Assembly: GCF_008728515.1 (NCBI RefSeq)
Contig: NC_044986.1
Coordinates: 116,765,001-116,829,000, forward strand
Length of the DNA stretch: 64,000 nucleotides
Direction of reading: 5' to 3'
DNA from: Papio anubis
Lineage: Eukaryota > Chordata > Mammalia > Primates > Cercopithecidae
The notes below the pieces were generated by a model. That model saw only the letters and a program-made list of their open reading frames with translations, had not been told where the DNA came from and made no database searches. This document shows positions 44,493-55,509 of this stretch, piece by piece (positions within the stretch are counted from its first letter, which is position 1; each line of letters begins with the position of its first letter). The position numbers and the translations under genes are program-made.

Positions 44493-44774
44493 GTTTTTTT
44501 TTTGAGTAGTCTCACTCTGTTGCCCAGGCTGGAGTGCAGTGGCATGATCTCGGCTCATTGTAACCTCCACCTCCCGGGTTTAGGCCATTCTCCTGAGCAG
44601 CTGGGACTACAGGCGCCCGCTACCATGCCCAGCTAATTATATATATATATATATTTTAGTATAGACAGGTTTCACTGTGTTAGCCAGGATGGTCTCGATC
44701 TCCTGACCTTGTGATCCACCCACTTCGGCCTCCCAGAGTACTGGGATTACAGGCATGAGCCACCGCGCCTGGCC
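44465..44774 (-). mobile_element. AluY-like SINE, antisense, long interrupted tail
   Basis: A 40-bp T-rich tail after a (TC)n run (44446-44464), then a complete Alu whose mid-element linker grew into an AT tract (44637-44655). tctctctc flanks both sides. Confidence 0.92.
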
Positions 44775-44775
44775 T

Positions 44776-45635
44776 CTCTCTCATTTTATTGAAAAAAGAA
44801 TAGGACAATAGAGCCATCATAGTGTAGATTTCAGATAACTCATCTGTTATACTAACTTGCATTCAAGGGCATTGTCACACATTCTGAAATACATATTCCA
44901 CTTCCTCTCCGTGACACACACATAGCCTCTCCCCAGAATGCTTCTGTGCTTAGTCTTTGCCTTGGATTCCACAACGTATCCAAGTTTCCAATATTCTACT
45001 TTCAGAACTGTAGCTCTGACTTGCCATCTGGTTCTGGGCTATTATCCATCCGACCCACACTCTGATCGGGAATGTGTTTTTGGTGTACTCTCATGGGCGC
45101 GGGTCTACTTTGACCATTGATGATGCACACAATCTTGTCCCCTTAGGGTTATCCTTCCAGCAAGCTGAATGGTGTTTCTGACTCAGACCCCCACTTTCAT
45201 CTGTCCCCACACGCAAGACATCTCCGAGCAACATCACTATTACTTGTAGTTAGCTGGTTTATGTTATTTACATAACAATTCTTTTTGATTCAAAGCCTAT
45301 TTTGAAGAATGCATTATTTTACTTAGTATGTTCTTTTACACGTAGTAAATCTATTTATACACAGATCATTTATGTTTAAACACGTAATGTGCTCACGAAT
45401 TTTGTCAGCTGTGATGTTTTCCTCCATTTATGACTATGAATTTCTGCATTTCTTCTGGGTTCCAAATTCTCCGTTAAGGTTGATCTTAAACTGTATATTT
45501 ACTAAATCTTAGCTCCCTTAGACTAAGCTTTCTGATGTAATTTGGTATTGTTTTATGCTGATATTCATCCTTCTTAATTAAAAATCCAATCTTACCCAGG
45601 CCGTAAATATTTAGTGCACTATTAAACAGAATACA
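44776..45635. other. Mostly unrecognised; a LINE-1-like segment at 45237-45340
   Basis: The 45282-45340 block (gattcaaagcctattttgaagaatgcatt...acttagtatgtt) closely repeats 46432-46490, which lies in antisense LINE-1. A 60-codon open frame at 44938-45120 shows no family features. Confidence 0.4.
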
Positions 45636-45639
45636 TTTA

Positions 45640-45775
45640 AAAATAAAAGCTTTATTGAGTAAAATGTACATGCCATAAACTTTGGTCATTATAAGTGTAC
45701 AATCAATGATTTTTAGTAAACATATAGTGTTGTAGCAATATAACCAAAATCCAGTTTTATTATTATTAGAAACCA
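45640..45775 (-). mobile_element. LINE-1 3' UTR fragment, antisense
   Basis: aaagctttattgagtaaaatgtacatgccata and aagtgtacaatcaatgatttttagtaaac are antisense L1M 3' UTR text. Confidence 0.7.
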
Positions 45776-46019
45776 AGATTTTGGTGACAGATATTCATAT
45801 TGCTACAGGGTGTCATTGCCTGTAGGCCCTCTAAGCTCACTAAGTTAACGTATATGTGTATTTTAATCAATATATAGATTAACTATAGATATAGTTATAA
45901 GTGACTACGGTTATAGATAACTAGTTTTCAGCTTATCTGAATCCACTCAATACCATATACTGCTTCGTGTATAGTACAGTACCTTAGAGTGCTCCTAATT
46001 TTTCCCTATCATCACTTAT

Positions 46020-46152
46020 GGTATGTATCTCACACACACATCCTATGTGTATTATATATTATGAATATACATATGTATGTGCATATATATTACATACATA
46101 TGTCTATATATGCTATATATAGTATATGTGCATGTATGTGTGTATATATACA
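46020..46152. repeat. (TA/CA)-rich low-complexity tract
   Basis: CA units then imperfect TA/TG repeats occupy about 130 bp. Short overlapping open frames here are a by-product. Confidence 0.8.
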
Positions 46153-46249
46153 CATTCATTGCTTCTGTTCTTTGTTTCAGCTTCATAATTTTGTTGTTTA
46201 AAATCATACATATGATAACCAATTATTGTCATTATATCTTTCTATTAAT

Positions 46250-47960
46250 AAGATGTTTTGTTAAAATTTCCTGCTTGCTGGTGATTTTGTCAATTCTTCC
46301 TTGAATTTCTGTCAATTTTATGAATAGTTATTGGGAGGGTCTCTTAAAAGGTGCAGATATTTAGAATAGTTCTTTGGTGCTGGAGAATGGATCTTTATTT
46401 TAAATTTAGTGACACTTTATAGCCCTAATAATTCTCTTCGATACAAAGTCTATTTTGAAGAATGCATTCTTTTACTTAGTATGTTTCTTTGGCTTGGCAG
46501 GGTCTTAAAAATAGCATTTAGTTGAAATTTTAATATCTTTTATTGATATATAATTTACACAACATAGAGTTTGCTTATTTAAAGTGTACAGTTTAATGAT
46601 TTTTTTATATATGTATTAGGGATTTTGCAACCAACTCTATAATATAATTTTAGAACATTTTTTTCATCCCACAAAGAGGCCTAGTTGTCAGCAGCCATTC
46701 CTCATTGCCACCACCCTTCTCAAGCTCCTGGCAAGAGCAAATTCACTTTCTTTCTTTGTAGATTTCCCTATTCCAGACACTTCATATAAATGAAATCATA
46801 CAGGCCTGGCGTGGTGGCTCACGCCTGTAATCCCAACACTCTGAGAGGCCAAGGTGGGCGAATTACCTGAGGTCAGGAGTTCAAGACCTAACCAACATAG
46901 TGAAACCCCATGTCTACTAAAAATACAAAAATTAGCTGGGCGTGGTGGCAGGTGCTTGTAATCCCGGCTACTCGGGAGGCTGAGGCAGGACAATCGCTTG
47001 AACCCGGGAGGCAGAGGTTGCAGTGAGCCAAGATCACGCCACTACACTCCAGCCTGAGTAACAGAGTGAGACTCTATCTCAAAAATAATTAAGAAAAAGA
47101 AATCATACAATATGCCACAGGGTTTTGTAGCCAGCTTCTCTCACTTAACACAACGTTTTTTGTGGTTCATCTTTGTCGTAACAGGTGTCATTATTTCATT
47201 CCTTTTTGTTGTTAAATAATATTCTGTCATATTTGAATTTTTAAATCCAACTTAAATATTTATCACTTGTAATTAGCTAGTTTATGCTGTTTCCAGGTGT
47301 TAAAATTACTTATATATTTATCCTACCATCTTCTTTTTTTCTATTTCTCCTGTTTTCCCAAGCTTCCTATTTTTTTCTTCTCTTTACTTTTTCACGGATT
47401 GGATTTTTTTTAGTCCATTTATTCTCTTCACTGTTTTGAAGCTATACATGCTACATCTTTTATATTTGAATTTCCCTTAAGTTGTAGAATGTATATTTGT
47501 ATTAAATATAATATTACTTATTATCTCTATAAATTTTCAGAAAACTTCAGGACATGAAACCTTTGTAAAGCCAGTTGCTTCCTCCTAAGTTATATATTAT
47601 TTTTTAAAAATTTAGGTTTTACTTTGTGTTAATTCATCCATATTTATTCACTTCAAATTGGAAAATATTACTAATGCATCATTTAATCAATATTTATTAT
47701 AGTTTACTTCACTATTTACTATGATCTTTTTTTTATCATTCCAACTAACATAGCAGACTCTTGTTCTGGGATTATTTTCTGCCTTGCCGAATATTCTTTT
47801 GAAGTTCCTTTCGTAAAGTCCCGTTGATCAGAAACTCAATTTTATTTTTTGTTTAAAATGTTTTCATCATGACCCTTTTCTTGAAAAATAGTTTAGGTAG
47901 TTCCAAAACCTATGTTGAAAAAATCTTTTCTTCAGCAGTTTAAAAGTTGCTGTTCCTTTA
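46250..47960 (-). mobile_element. LINE-1 (L1M type), antisense
   Basis: tttctgtcaattttatg (46308), aaagtgtacagtttaatg (46580), ttcatataaatgaaatcata (46781) and ttgttgttaaataatattctgtcat (47207) follow antisense L1, with ORF2-like and 3' UTR blocks, so at least two segments are present. An Alu (46803-47098) interrupts it. The last part (47760-47955) resembles an L1 region preceding the ctttcttcagcagttt block. Confidence 0.7.
46803..47098 (+). mobile_element. AluS-like SINE, sense, inside LINE-1
   Basis: Complete dimer. Exact 11-bp target duplication gaaatcataca at 46792-46802 and 47099-47109. The left arm lacks gcctgg after caagacc. Confidence 0.95.
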
Positions 47961-47964
47961 CTTG

Positions 47965-48140
47965 GTATAGTTTTATTCAATCCCTACTGAGTAGCATGCC
48001 TGTTCTAGATGCTGGGGATACCAGAGGAGGTTAAACTGCTGAAGTTCGTGCCTTCTTTCTAGAGTGTTGGGGAAGACAAAGTAGACAAATACATAACTAA
48101 AACACAGTCAGAGGTCATTAATATCAAAAACAAGGTAGCT
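47965..48140 (-). mobile_element. L2 3' end, antisense
   Basis: tttattcaatccctactgag...gcctgttctagatgctggggatacca...ttcgtgccttctttctagagtgttggggaagacaaagtagacaaat follows the antisense L2 3' region. Confidence 0.68.
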
Positions 48141-49877
48141 TTAGATATCTTATGGGATTTATTTTATGTGTCACCCCAGATCTACACACTTGCTATGTCT
48201 CTGGTCAATGTTATCTTCAAAAGTTTATGTGGTTCTCACGGTCATGGGAGCAGGTCAATGACTATATTTGCAGTAGACCAAGGCTGCCAAGGACCCACAG
48301 TGTCATTCACAGGCAGACTCAACAGCGGTTGCCGCAATCATGCCATGTGTCGCTCTCCTCTTACTTTGACACCCACCGGGTGACCATGCCCGTGTAACCC
48401 ACACATACAGGGAAGTTAAAAATCTTACAGGGCAAAATTTGAGCAATGAGAAGTAAAACCTTGGAGATAAACCTCCCCTTCCTCCCTCCACCCCAGACAG
48501 GAGATTCAGAGGAGTAGATTTAGATGGTGTTTCTGAAGATGTCCTGCAGCTTCAAGCAGTTGGCTTATTACAAAGCTGTGGCTAGCTAGGTAACATATTC
48601 CCATCCATTCTCCTCCTCACACTCTTGCTTCTCTGGAATGGCATTCATAAAGTCTTGGCATAAGTGACCTCAGATTCTATCTTGTTAGGACACGTGGCAG
48701 AATCATATAGGAACTCATTAATGATGATGTGTTTAGCCATGAGTTGAGATGAGGGGTTCTGACAAGACAGCTGAGACAGTTCAAACCTGGCTATGCAATG
48801 ATAGTTTTTTGAATGTTGAACATAGTAATGGCCTGAAGTAAATAAGATGACGATGCCACAACTTCTTCTGCATAGCATTAAGGAAAGGTTCTGAGAGTTC
48901 AGAGAAGTAGATTAGTTAGAACAGTTTATCGACTAAGCCCTTTGAACACACTATGCAGCTGTGTTTCCTCAGAAGACCCAGGGGACATTCCTTTAACCAT
49001 CTTTGAGAAGTGACAAATCTCTGTGGCTAGAGTTCATGGTGGAAAATGCTGCATGAAACTGGGCTCTGTGATCTCAATGAGGATGGCGGGATACTAGCAT
49101 GACAAGATACCGGATGGCAACAGTGGACTATCAGAGGCAAAGCAGCTGTAAATACCAGGGTAGCTTGAAGACGTGATGGGCAGCCAAGGTATCTCTTTAC
49201 CTGTGGAAGATCTGTGGTGATAGCTAATACATCACTGCATTTTTAGGCATGAGACAAATGGACAATAAGCTAGAATGTTACTTAATTTGTACACTTAAAA
49301 AAATCAAGATCTGGTGAGTAGACAGCTTATATCAACTGCCACAATAGAATATTGCCATCTTTCTATCAGAATCCACATCTAATTCCACTCACAGATCTGA
49401 AGCCCTTTAACTAAAAAGTAAGTCAGTTGTTACATTGAAGGTCCCTGCAAATACCTTCTTTAAATATCCCTCTGATCTTTCACTAATAGGGTCTGAGTTA
49501 TTTACAGACTAACCAAGGGAAAATGAGAATAGTCAGACTTCTGAGGAATATTAAATACGGGATCTGAGCTGGATTGAAAGCAAGGGAACAAATATATCTT
49601 CAAGATTTTTTTTTGCAACAGTGGGGGTAGATTTACGGAGGTAATAAGGAGGGTTTAAACCAACGTCTGTCTCAAAATGGTCCTACAGACCCACTTGTGG
49701 CTATAGACCCACACCTGTGGTTGCTTCCTTCTGATCCAAATGTTGTAGTTCTGTGACCTACAAGAGCAAGAGCCATTATTTTAGTAGGGTCAAGTGGAAG
49801 TCCATGAAGAAAAACCTCTCCTAGTCTAGTCACAGTTGTAAATTTGAAGCAACATTACACCTCAGAAAGCGTAGGGA
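48141..49877. other. Unresolved DNA, possibly ERVL internal sequence
   Basis: I could not assign this stretch. Its GC and texture resemble decayed retroviral coding DNA, and an ERVL-like reverse-transcriptase segment follows at 50640, so it may be the upstream part of the same provirus. The 71- and 81-codon open frames near 48152-48397 overlap in different frames and are not convincing. Confidence 0.3.
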
Positions 49878-50243
49878 TGTTTATGTGGTTTGGCTGTGTC
49901 CCCACCCAAATCTCATCTTGAATTGTGGTTCCCATAATCATTATGTATTGTGGAGGGACCCAGTGGGAGGTAATTGAATCATGGGGGCATTTAGTGGTAG
50001 TGATAGTTAATGAGTTCTCATGAGATCTGATGAGTTTAATAAGGGGCTTTTCCCCTTGACTTGGCACTTCTCTCTCCTGCCACCATGTGAAGAAGGACGT
50101 GTTTGTTTCCCCTTCCACTATGATTGTAAGTTTCCTAAGACCTACCCAGCCATGCAGAACTGTGAGTCAATTAAACCTCTTTCCTTTACCAATGTCCTAG
50201 TCTCAGACAGTTCTTTATAATGGCATGAGAATGGAGTAATGCA
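49878..50243 (+). mobile_element. MST-type MaLR solo LTR, sense
   Basis: tgtggtttggctgtgtccccacccaaatctcatcttgaattg, gggaggtaattgaatcatgggggc, caccatgtgaagaaggacgtg and gtgagtcaattaaacctctttcc give the full LTR in order. No clear 5-bp duplication. Confidence 0.92.
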
Positions 50244-50639
50244 GATGTGAACTAGAGATCAGCACTACCACAAAAGTATGGATAGTTGCTGGGGTGGTGA
50301 ACCTCACCATATCTTCATTTAACATACCACCATGCAGACCTTAAAAAGAAGCAATTGGAACATAGTAAATGACGGTGAGCTACTGTGAAATAATCCAGAT
50401 GGTTTCCCTTATTGTACCTGGTTACTGTTGCTGATCAATAAGCCTATATCACTTCATGCACTATTGATCTGATGAAAGTTATTTTCACATGCAGAAAAGA
50501 TCAAACATTGTACTTTACTGAGCAACATGCATTAACTCTCTTCCCTGTAAACCATTTTAACTCTCATACTTTCCATAATACTGAGATACCAGGAACCTGA
50601 GGCAGCTTAACATTCCCAAGAATATTACACTGATCCGCT

Positions 50640-50990
50640 CTGCCTACAACATCGTACAACTGGAGTTGGTGAAAAACAGTGGTGAGGACCCGAGAAGCCT
50701 TGGTGTAGCAGTTGCATACCAGGGGGAGGCCTGTCAATTAATGAGGTTCTTAAGAGGCCAATGATTTTGCATATGCCAGGGTGTCACCTCTAAGATAAAG
50801 GACAAGTAATAGCAATTTACATCTCCTGCCACTAAGAAAATTACACAGCATTTTGTGAGTCTCTATATATTTTGGAGGTAGGATATACCACAAATGGAAT
50901 GTGGTTCTGACCCATTCATTTGTTAAGGCTGGCAGATTTGAGTGGGGTCCAGAGCAAGAGAAGGCTGTGCGTCAGTTTCCAGTTTATTTC
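50640..50990 (+). mobile_element. ERVL-like pol (reverse transcriptase region) fragment, decayed
   Basis: The order agccttggtgtagcagttgcatacc, ggttcttaagaggccaatg, cctctaagataaaggacaagtaa, tatattttggaggtaggatatacc and tttgagtggggtccagagcaag follows the later part of ERVL reverse transcriptase and its connection to RNase H. Reading frames are broken by several indels and stops, so it encodes nothing. No clear integrase or envelope follows. Confidence 0.6.
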
Positions 50991-53574
50991 TTCTTATTGT
51001 GAAAGGGATACAAGAGTACAAATAGCCAGCACATGATTTTTGATAAAAAGACAGATACTGCATTTAAATGAAGATTGTAATATGCAAAGATTTGAGAGCA
51101 GGGAAGCCCTGGTGAGAATGTCTGTACAGCTTAGGAGAGATAGGACACAAAATAGTCTACTGTTTAATAAATTAAGGCACAGTAGTTATCTAACCTACTC
51201 AGTTTTACAGTATAGCTCATGGAACAATAAACATTTTAAAACAAGCAGTTTTACTTAGATTTAGACACCCAAGAACAATATTTTTAAGAGAGAGTATTAA
51301 TATAGCCTATGTTATAGAAAATAAAATAGACACACTGATTTGAGATTAAATGGCACACATTGAACATATAGATGCACCCATGGCCCAGAATAGGAAGAAG
51401 TGTTTATTCTAAGTAAAGAATTATGTTTAAACAATTTATATAAATGTAAGGGGAAAATCCAAAACTCTCTTTTTTTGATAAGGCATACTGTAGGTTTTAA
51501 CAAAGAAGATTGGAAGCATTTGAGGGAACCAAGATTTATTGCTAGTAGTTTCTTTCTTTCTCTCCTAAACTCAGCTATGCCTAACAATTGAAATGCATAG
51601 ACTCATAGGGAAAGCAAGAAAGGGAATCAGAAAGAATGATTATTAAGTTTGCACTAAAAAGGAGATCTTTTCAGTGGTGAATGGTTGCTTGAAAAATAAT
51701 TCATTGATTTCCTTGGAATAAGATTTTTATAACTTTCTTTATTCCATAGAAGTCAAGGAAAGATATAGTTATAAAAAATCTTCTGCAGGATTGCATTAGT
51801 GCCTCTGAATGATTCACATGCAAATTCTTTTAGTTGAACTCAAAACGAAGCCAGAGACCTTTTCAATCAAGAATATGCTCTTGGTTACACACAGTCAGCT
51901 CTGCCAAAGCAAGAGATATTAGGGGGAAAAAGTGACCCAAGAAGGCTTCTTTTTTATTTTCAAATAAAATTTTTGTCTTGTTAGGAACATTAAAGAAAAT
52001 ATTAAGCTGATAGGAAGTTTTTCATTTAGTCTTTCTTTTTCATTTGTTATCTAGATCCCTTATTCACTTAATGTAGATTAACCCACATATTCACAGTGAC
52101 TGTATTTTTACTTCAATTAACACGTTATGTTCAAAAGACAAGCTTCGTTGAAATGTTCTCATCATTACTAGGCAGTTGGCTTAAATTTCATATAACTGAT
52201 GCTAGGGACATGGTGCCACTTTAGGAATTTTTAGGAGATGACAAGCGAGATGGTCCTCAAAATATCAGTCTCTCCATTTGATATTTTGGATATCAAAATA
52301 TCAATGCTCCCCTTAAAATTATAGAATGACTACTTTATTTGCATGAATCTTAAATAAGATTTTTGTAACATAGTTTAGTCAATATGATATGTTTACTCTA
52401 AGGAAATTAAAAGATGAAAATGCTAAATACATTGGGTTGTTCTTCTCTTTAGCCTAATCTATATTTCTTCTCTGCTTATGTTGAATTTTCTTTGTTACAT
52501 TAAGAATCTCTTAAATGTCTCTAATTCCTATGCCAGGGATTCAAGATTCCAAACACATGACTGAGCTGCAATAGAAACCCATGTCATTGATTGCATTTAT
52601 CCCACTGCTGCTTGAATAGTGAGTCAATACCATCATAGCCACCTTCAGTTTCTCCCTAGCACCAGCAAGGAGAACCACCTTACCATTTCCAGTGCAGCTA
52701 GTATACTTTACATATAGTCACCTCCTTTCCTCTTCCTGTGTTTATACCATGGTGGTTCATCCATCAGGTGAACAGTTGGGCTTCCCAAGGCTTCTCCTGG
52801 GAAGAAATGATTTATATGATAAGTGAGTTGTAACGCATCCCCGTTTTCCTTTTCTCTTTGGAATCTGCCCACTCTCAGAAAGCACAGGTGGTGACGCCCT
52901 GCTACTCAGCAGGGAGGAGCTGGCAAGTCTTAGGGCTTCTGGCTTGGTTTATGACTGAATGGGGTAGTCATCTCTTGCTGTGCTGCCAGAGCTGGAAGCC
53001 CGATTTTGTCACCCAGATAAGCCACGTTAGTCTACAGCTTTATCGGTAACAAAGATAACATATTGATGTCCATTTGGCAAACACCCTTGTCCTTCAAAGA
53101 TGGTGCAAAATGTGAGTGTGAAAAAATTATTTATTATCCCTCTAACATAATAATAGCGAAGGTATTGCTACATCTTTTCTCCGCGTTCTACAAACATGTG
53201 TATTATATATGTTTAAATGTGTATTTATTTCTTTACGTATCCATATAGAGTAAAACAGGTGATATCACATCGATGTTCCAATTCCTGTTCAACATCACAA
53301 AATTGAATTTCCCTCTCTTCTATGTTTGCAGCTTCCTCTACTGACAGTAAGAAACCTAACTTCTGTTACCCTTAATGTGTTTTTGTGTTTAATTCATCCC
53401 ACTCAGCATACTTTCTAGAGCTGTCAGGATGAAATTTGTCCTACAAGCTATCATTTGGGGGGAAAAAAACCCTGCTTATTAGGAAAGCAGAGTAATTATA
53501 GAATGTAAAATTTGTGAAAAAAAATTATGAAATTTTGCCTTTATAATGATATTTAAAATAAATACCATCATGCC
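50991..53574. other. Unrecognised AT-rich DNA
   Basis: About 2.6 kb without a repeat I can name. Opposite-strand open frames near 51312-51591 are not supported by any family signal. A palindromic hairpin lies at 52279-52303. Confidence 0.35.
52279..52303. repeat. Perfect 10-bp stem hairpin
   Basis: tgatattttg and caaaatatca pair around gatat. A further direct copy of caaaatatca lies just upstream at about 52258. Confidence 0.8.
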
Positions 53575-53645
53575 TCTTTTGCAGGTAAAGAAAATGAAAA
53601 ACTAGAATGTTTAGGCTCAGGGTGGGGTAACTTTAAAAAAGAAGG
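53575..53645 (-). mobile_element. Possible MIR fragment, antisense
   Basis: ctcttttgcaggtaaagaaaatgaaaaactagaatgtttaggctcag resembles antisense MIR (acagatgaggaaactgaggc). Weak. Confidence 0.35.
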
Positions 53646-54149
53646 ACTGGTCGTGTCTATACAATACAATATCCTTCCTCCCCTAATAAACTAACTCCTA
53701 AAATACTATGGTATCTGAGATTATTTTAATTAACTAATTTTGAAACATAGTACCATTTCGAAAATTCACTGGCTTTTGAGGAAGTGAAAAAAATTAGCAG
53801 GAACACAATCCAGATGCTTACGATTATTAAAGAATCATTAACCAGTTTACATTCTTGAAGCAAAGACCATGCTAATTTAAAGAAAGACTGTATATTCAAT
53901 AAATATTTACTAAGCACTTCTGTGCACAGTATCATGCCATATATTGTAGTAGCTGTATTCCCACAAGAAGGACACTAAGAGATTTTGGTAAAATTCTTAT
54001 GCCATTTTTTTGGGGATCCCTTAGAAATTAAAACAAAGGACACATATTTTTTAAAGGCATGAGAAAATGTATACTCCTCTCTTCTGACAGAAGAAACAGA
54101 AGCAAATTGACCACACACAATTATTCAAAATAAGTAGCACATTTTTCTA
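53646..54149. other. Mostly unrecognised DNA with a short L2/MIR-like piece
   Basis: ttcaataaatatttactaagcacttctgtgcacagtatcatgcc (about 53895-53940) resembles the antisense L2 3' terminus. Confidence 0.4.
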
Positions 54150-54157
54150 TGTACTTT

Positions 54158-54463
54158 TTTTTTTTTTTTTTTTTTTTTTTGGAGACAGAGTCTCACTCTG
54201 TTGCCCACACTGGAGTGCAGTGGCGCAATCTTGGCTCACTGCAACCTCCGCCTCCCAGGTTCAAGGGATTCTCCTGCCTGAGCCTCCTGAGTAGCTGGCA
54301 TTACAGGTGTGCACCACCACGCCTAGCTAACTTTTGTATTTTTTATAGAAACAGGGTTTCTCCATGTTGGCCAGGCTGATCTCAAACCCCTGGCCTCAAG
54401 TGCTCTGCTTGCCTCAGCCTCCCAAAGTGCTGGGATTATAGATGTGAGCCACTGCACATGGCC
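54158..54463 (-). mobile_element. AluS-like SINE, antisense
   Basis: T run, then a complete Alu ending in gcacatggcc. Target duplication tgtacttt at 54150-54157 and 54464-54471. Confidence 0.94.
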
Positions 54464-54474
54464 TGTACTTTGTT

Positions 54475-55260
54475 TATATAATTAAAAGCTTATTTATCCA
54501 AATCCTGATTTCTTACCTTGATAATACTGAGTGTGTTTTGATATACATATTTTTGTAGCTAATATACTCACTTTTCCTCAAATATCTGATTTCAATTTGA
54601 CAGATTTTAAATACTATCAACTCACAAATACCACTATCAAAAATACTATATTTTAAAATATAAATGCTAGGATTGTTAATAATTTTGCTGGTTCTTCATC
54701 CATGATAAATTGTTAAGAGATTAAAGCATCCATGTGGATCATTTTTCCAGAGACATTCACCTGAAGTTAATCAATAGTGGTGACCAAAATTGTTTTCAAT
54801 TCAATTTAATATCACTGCATAAAAGCCAAAGGTAGAGTTCAAGGGTGAATTTAACTTACAACTTTAGTTAATTATTCAATAAATAGAACATTTAATAATC
54901 ACCTTTCTCTTGATTATTTCCATCCGGGACGTGGATATTTAGATGGGATGAAAAATAAAATCTTCCCCCATAATTATTTTTTGCTGAGCTTTAAGAATAT
55001 TCTTTTGTTTGTCAGCGATACATAATTAGAGAATATGAGGAATCACGGTTTCATATGTGAGTGTATTTGCATATGTACCTGTGTGTCTACATTTGTGTTT
55101 CATTTTTATAAATAGCATTATTTCACAACTAAAAGTAATACCATTTTCTGTTTTAACAATCACTTGTGAGAGGTTGACCTTTTAACTTCATGCAAATTGA
55201 GTGTAGACAAAAAGAACCAGTTGTAACTACATTTGATAGGAATATCTGGGAAAGTTATCT
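54475..55260. other. Unrecognised AT-rich DNA
   Basis: No feature recognised. Confidence 0.3.
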
Positions 55261-55261
55261 A

Positions 55262-55338
55262 TTTTAATACATTCAACAATTATTTTCTTCGTGACCGAGT
55301 GCCTACTATATGGCAGACACTGTGCTAAGCTACAGATA
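55262..55338 (-). mobile_element. L2/MIR-type 3' end fragment, antisense
   Basis: ttaatacattcaacaattatt...cgagtgcctactatatggcagacactgtgctaagct is the antisense L2/MIR terminal motif. Confidence 0.6.
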
Positions 55339-55507
55339 ATTGGTTCTTGACCTTAGCTGCACTCTGGAATAACCTAGAGTGAGTTTCAAAAATTCAGGGT
55401 ATGGGTTTTGTCCTAGTTTCGGGCTGCTCTGGAGGAATAGCCTCAGTCTTTGAAATGTAAAAACTCTTCTCGTGATTCTGATGTGCAGTCAAGACTGAGA
55501 ACCACTG
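55339..55507. mobile_element. hAT-Charlie-type MITE (MER5/MER33-like)
   Basis: The two ends are inverted repeats: ttggttcttgaccttagctgcactctggaataacct on the left and gtgattctgatgtgcagtcaagactgagaaccactg on the right. These are characteristic of small non-autonomous Charlie elements. No coding capacity. An overlapping 139-codon open frame (55394-55813) runs out of it and is chance. Confidence 0.78.
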
Positions 55508-55509
55508 AA

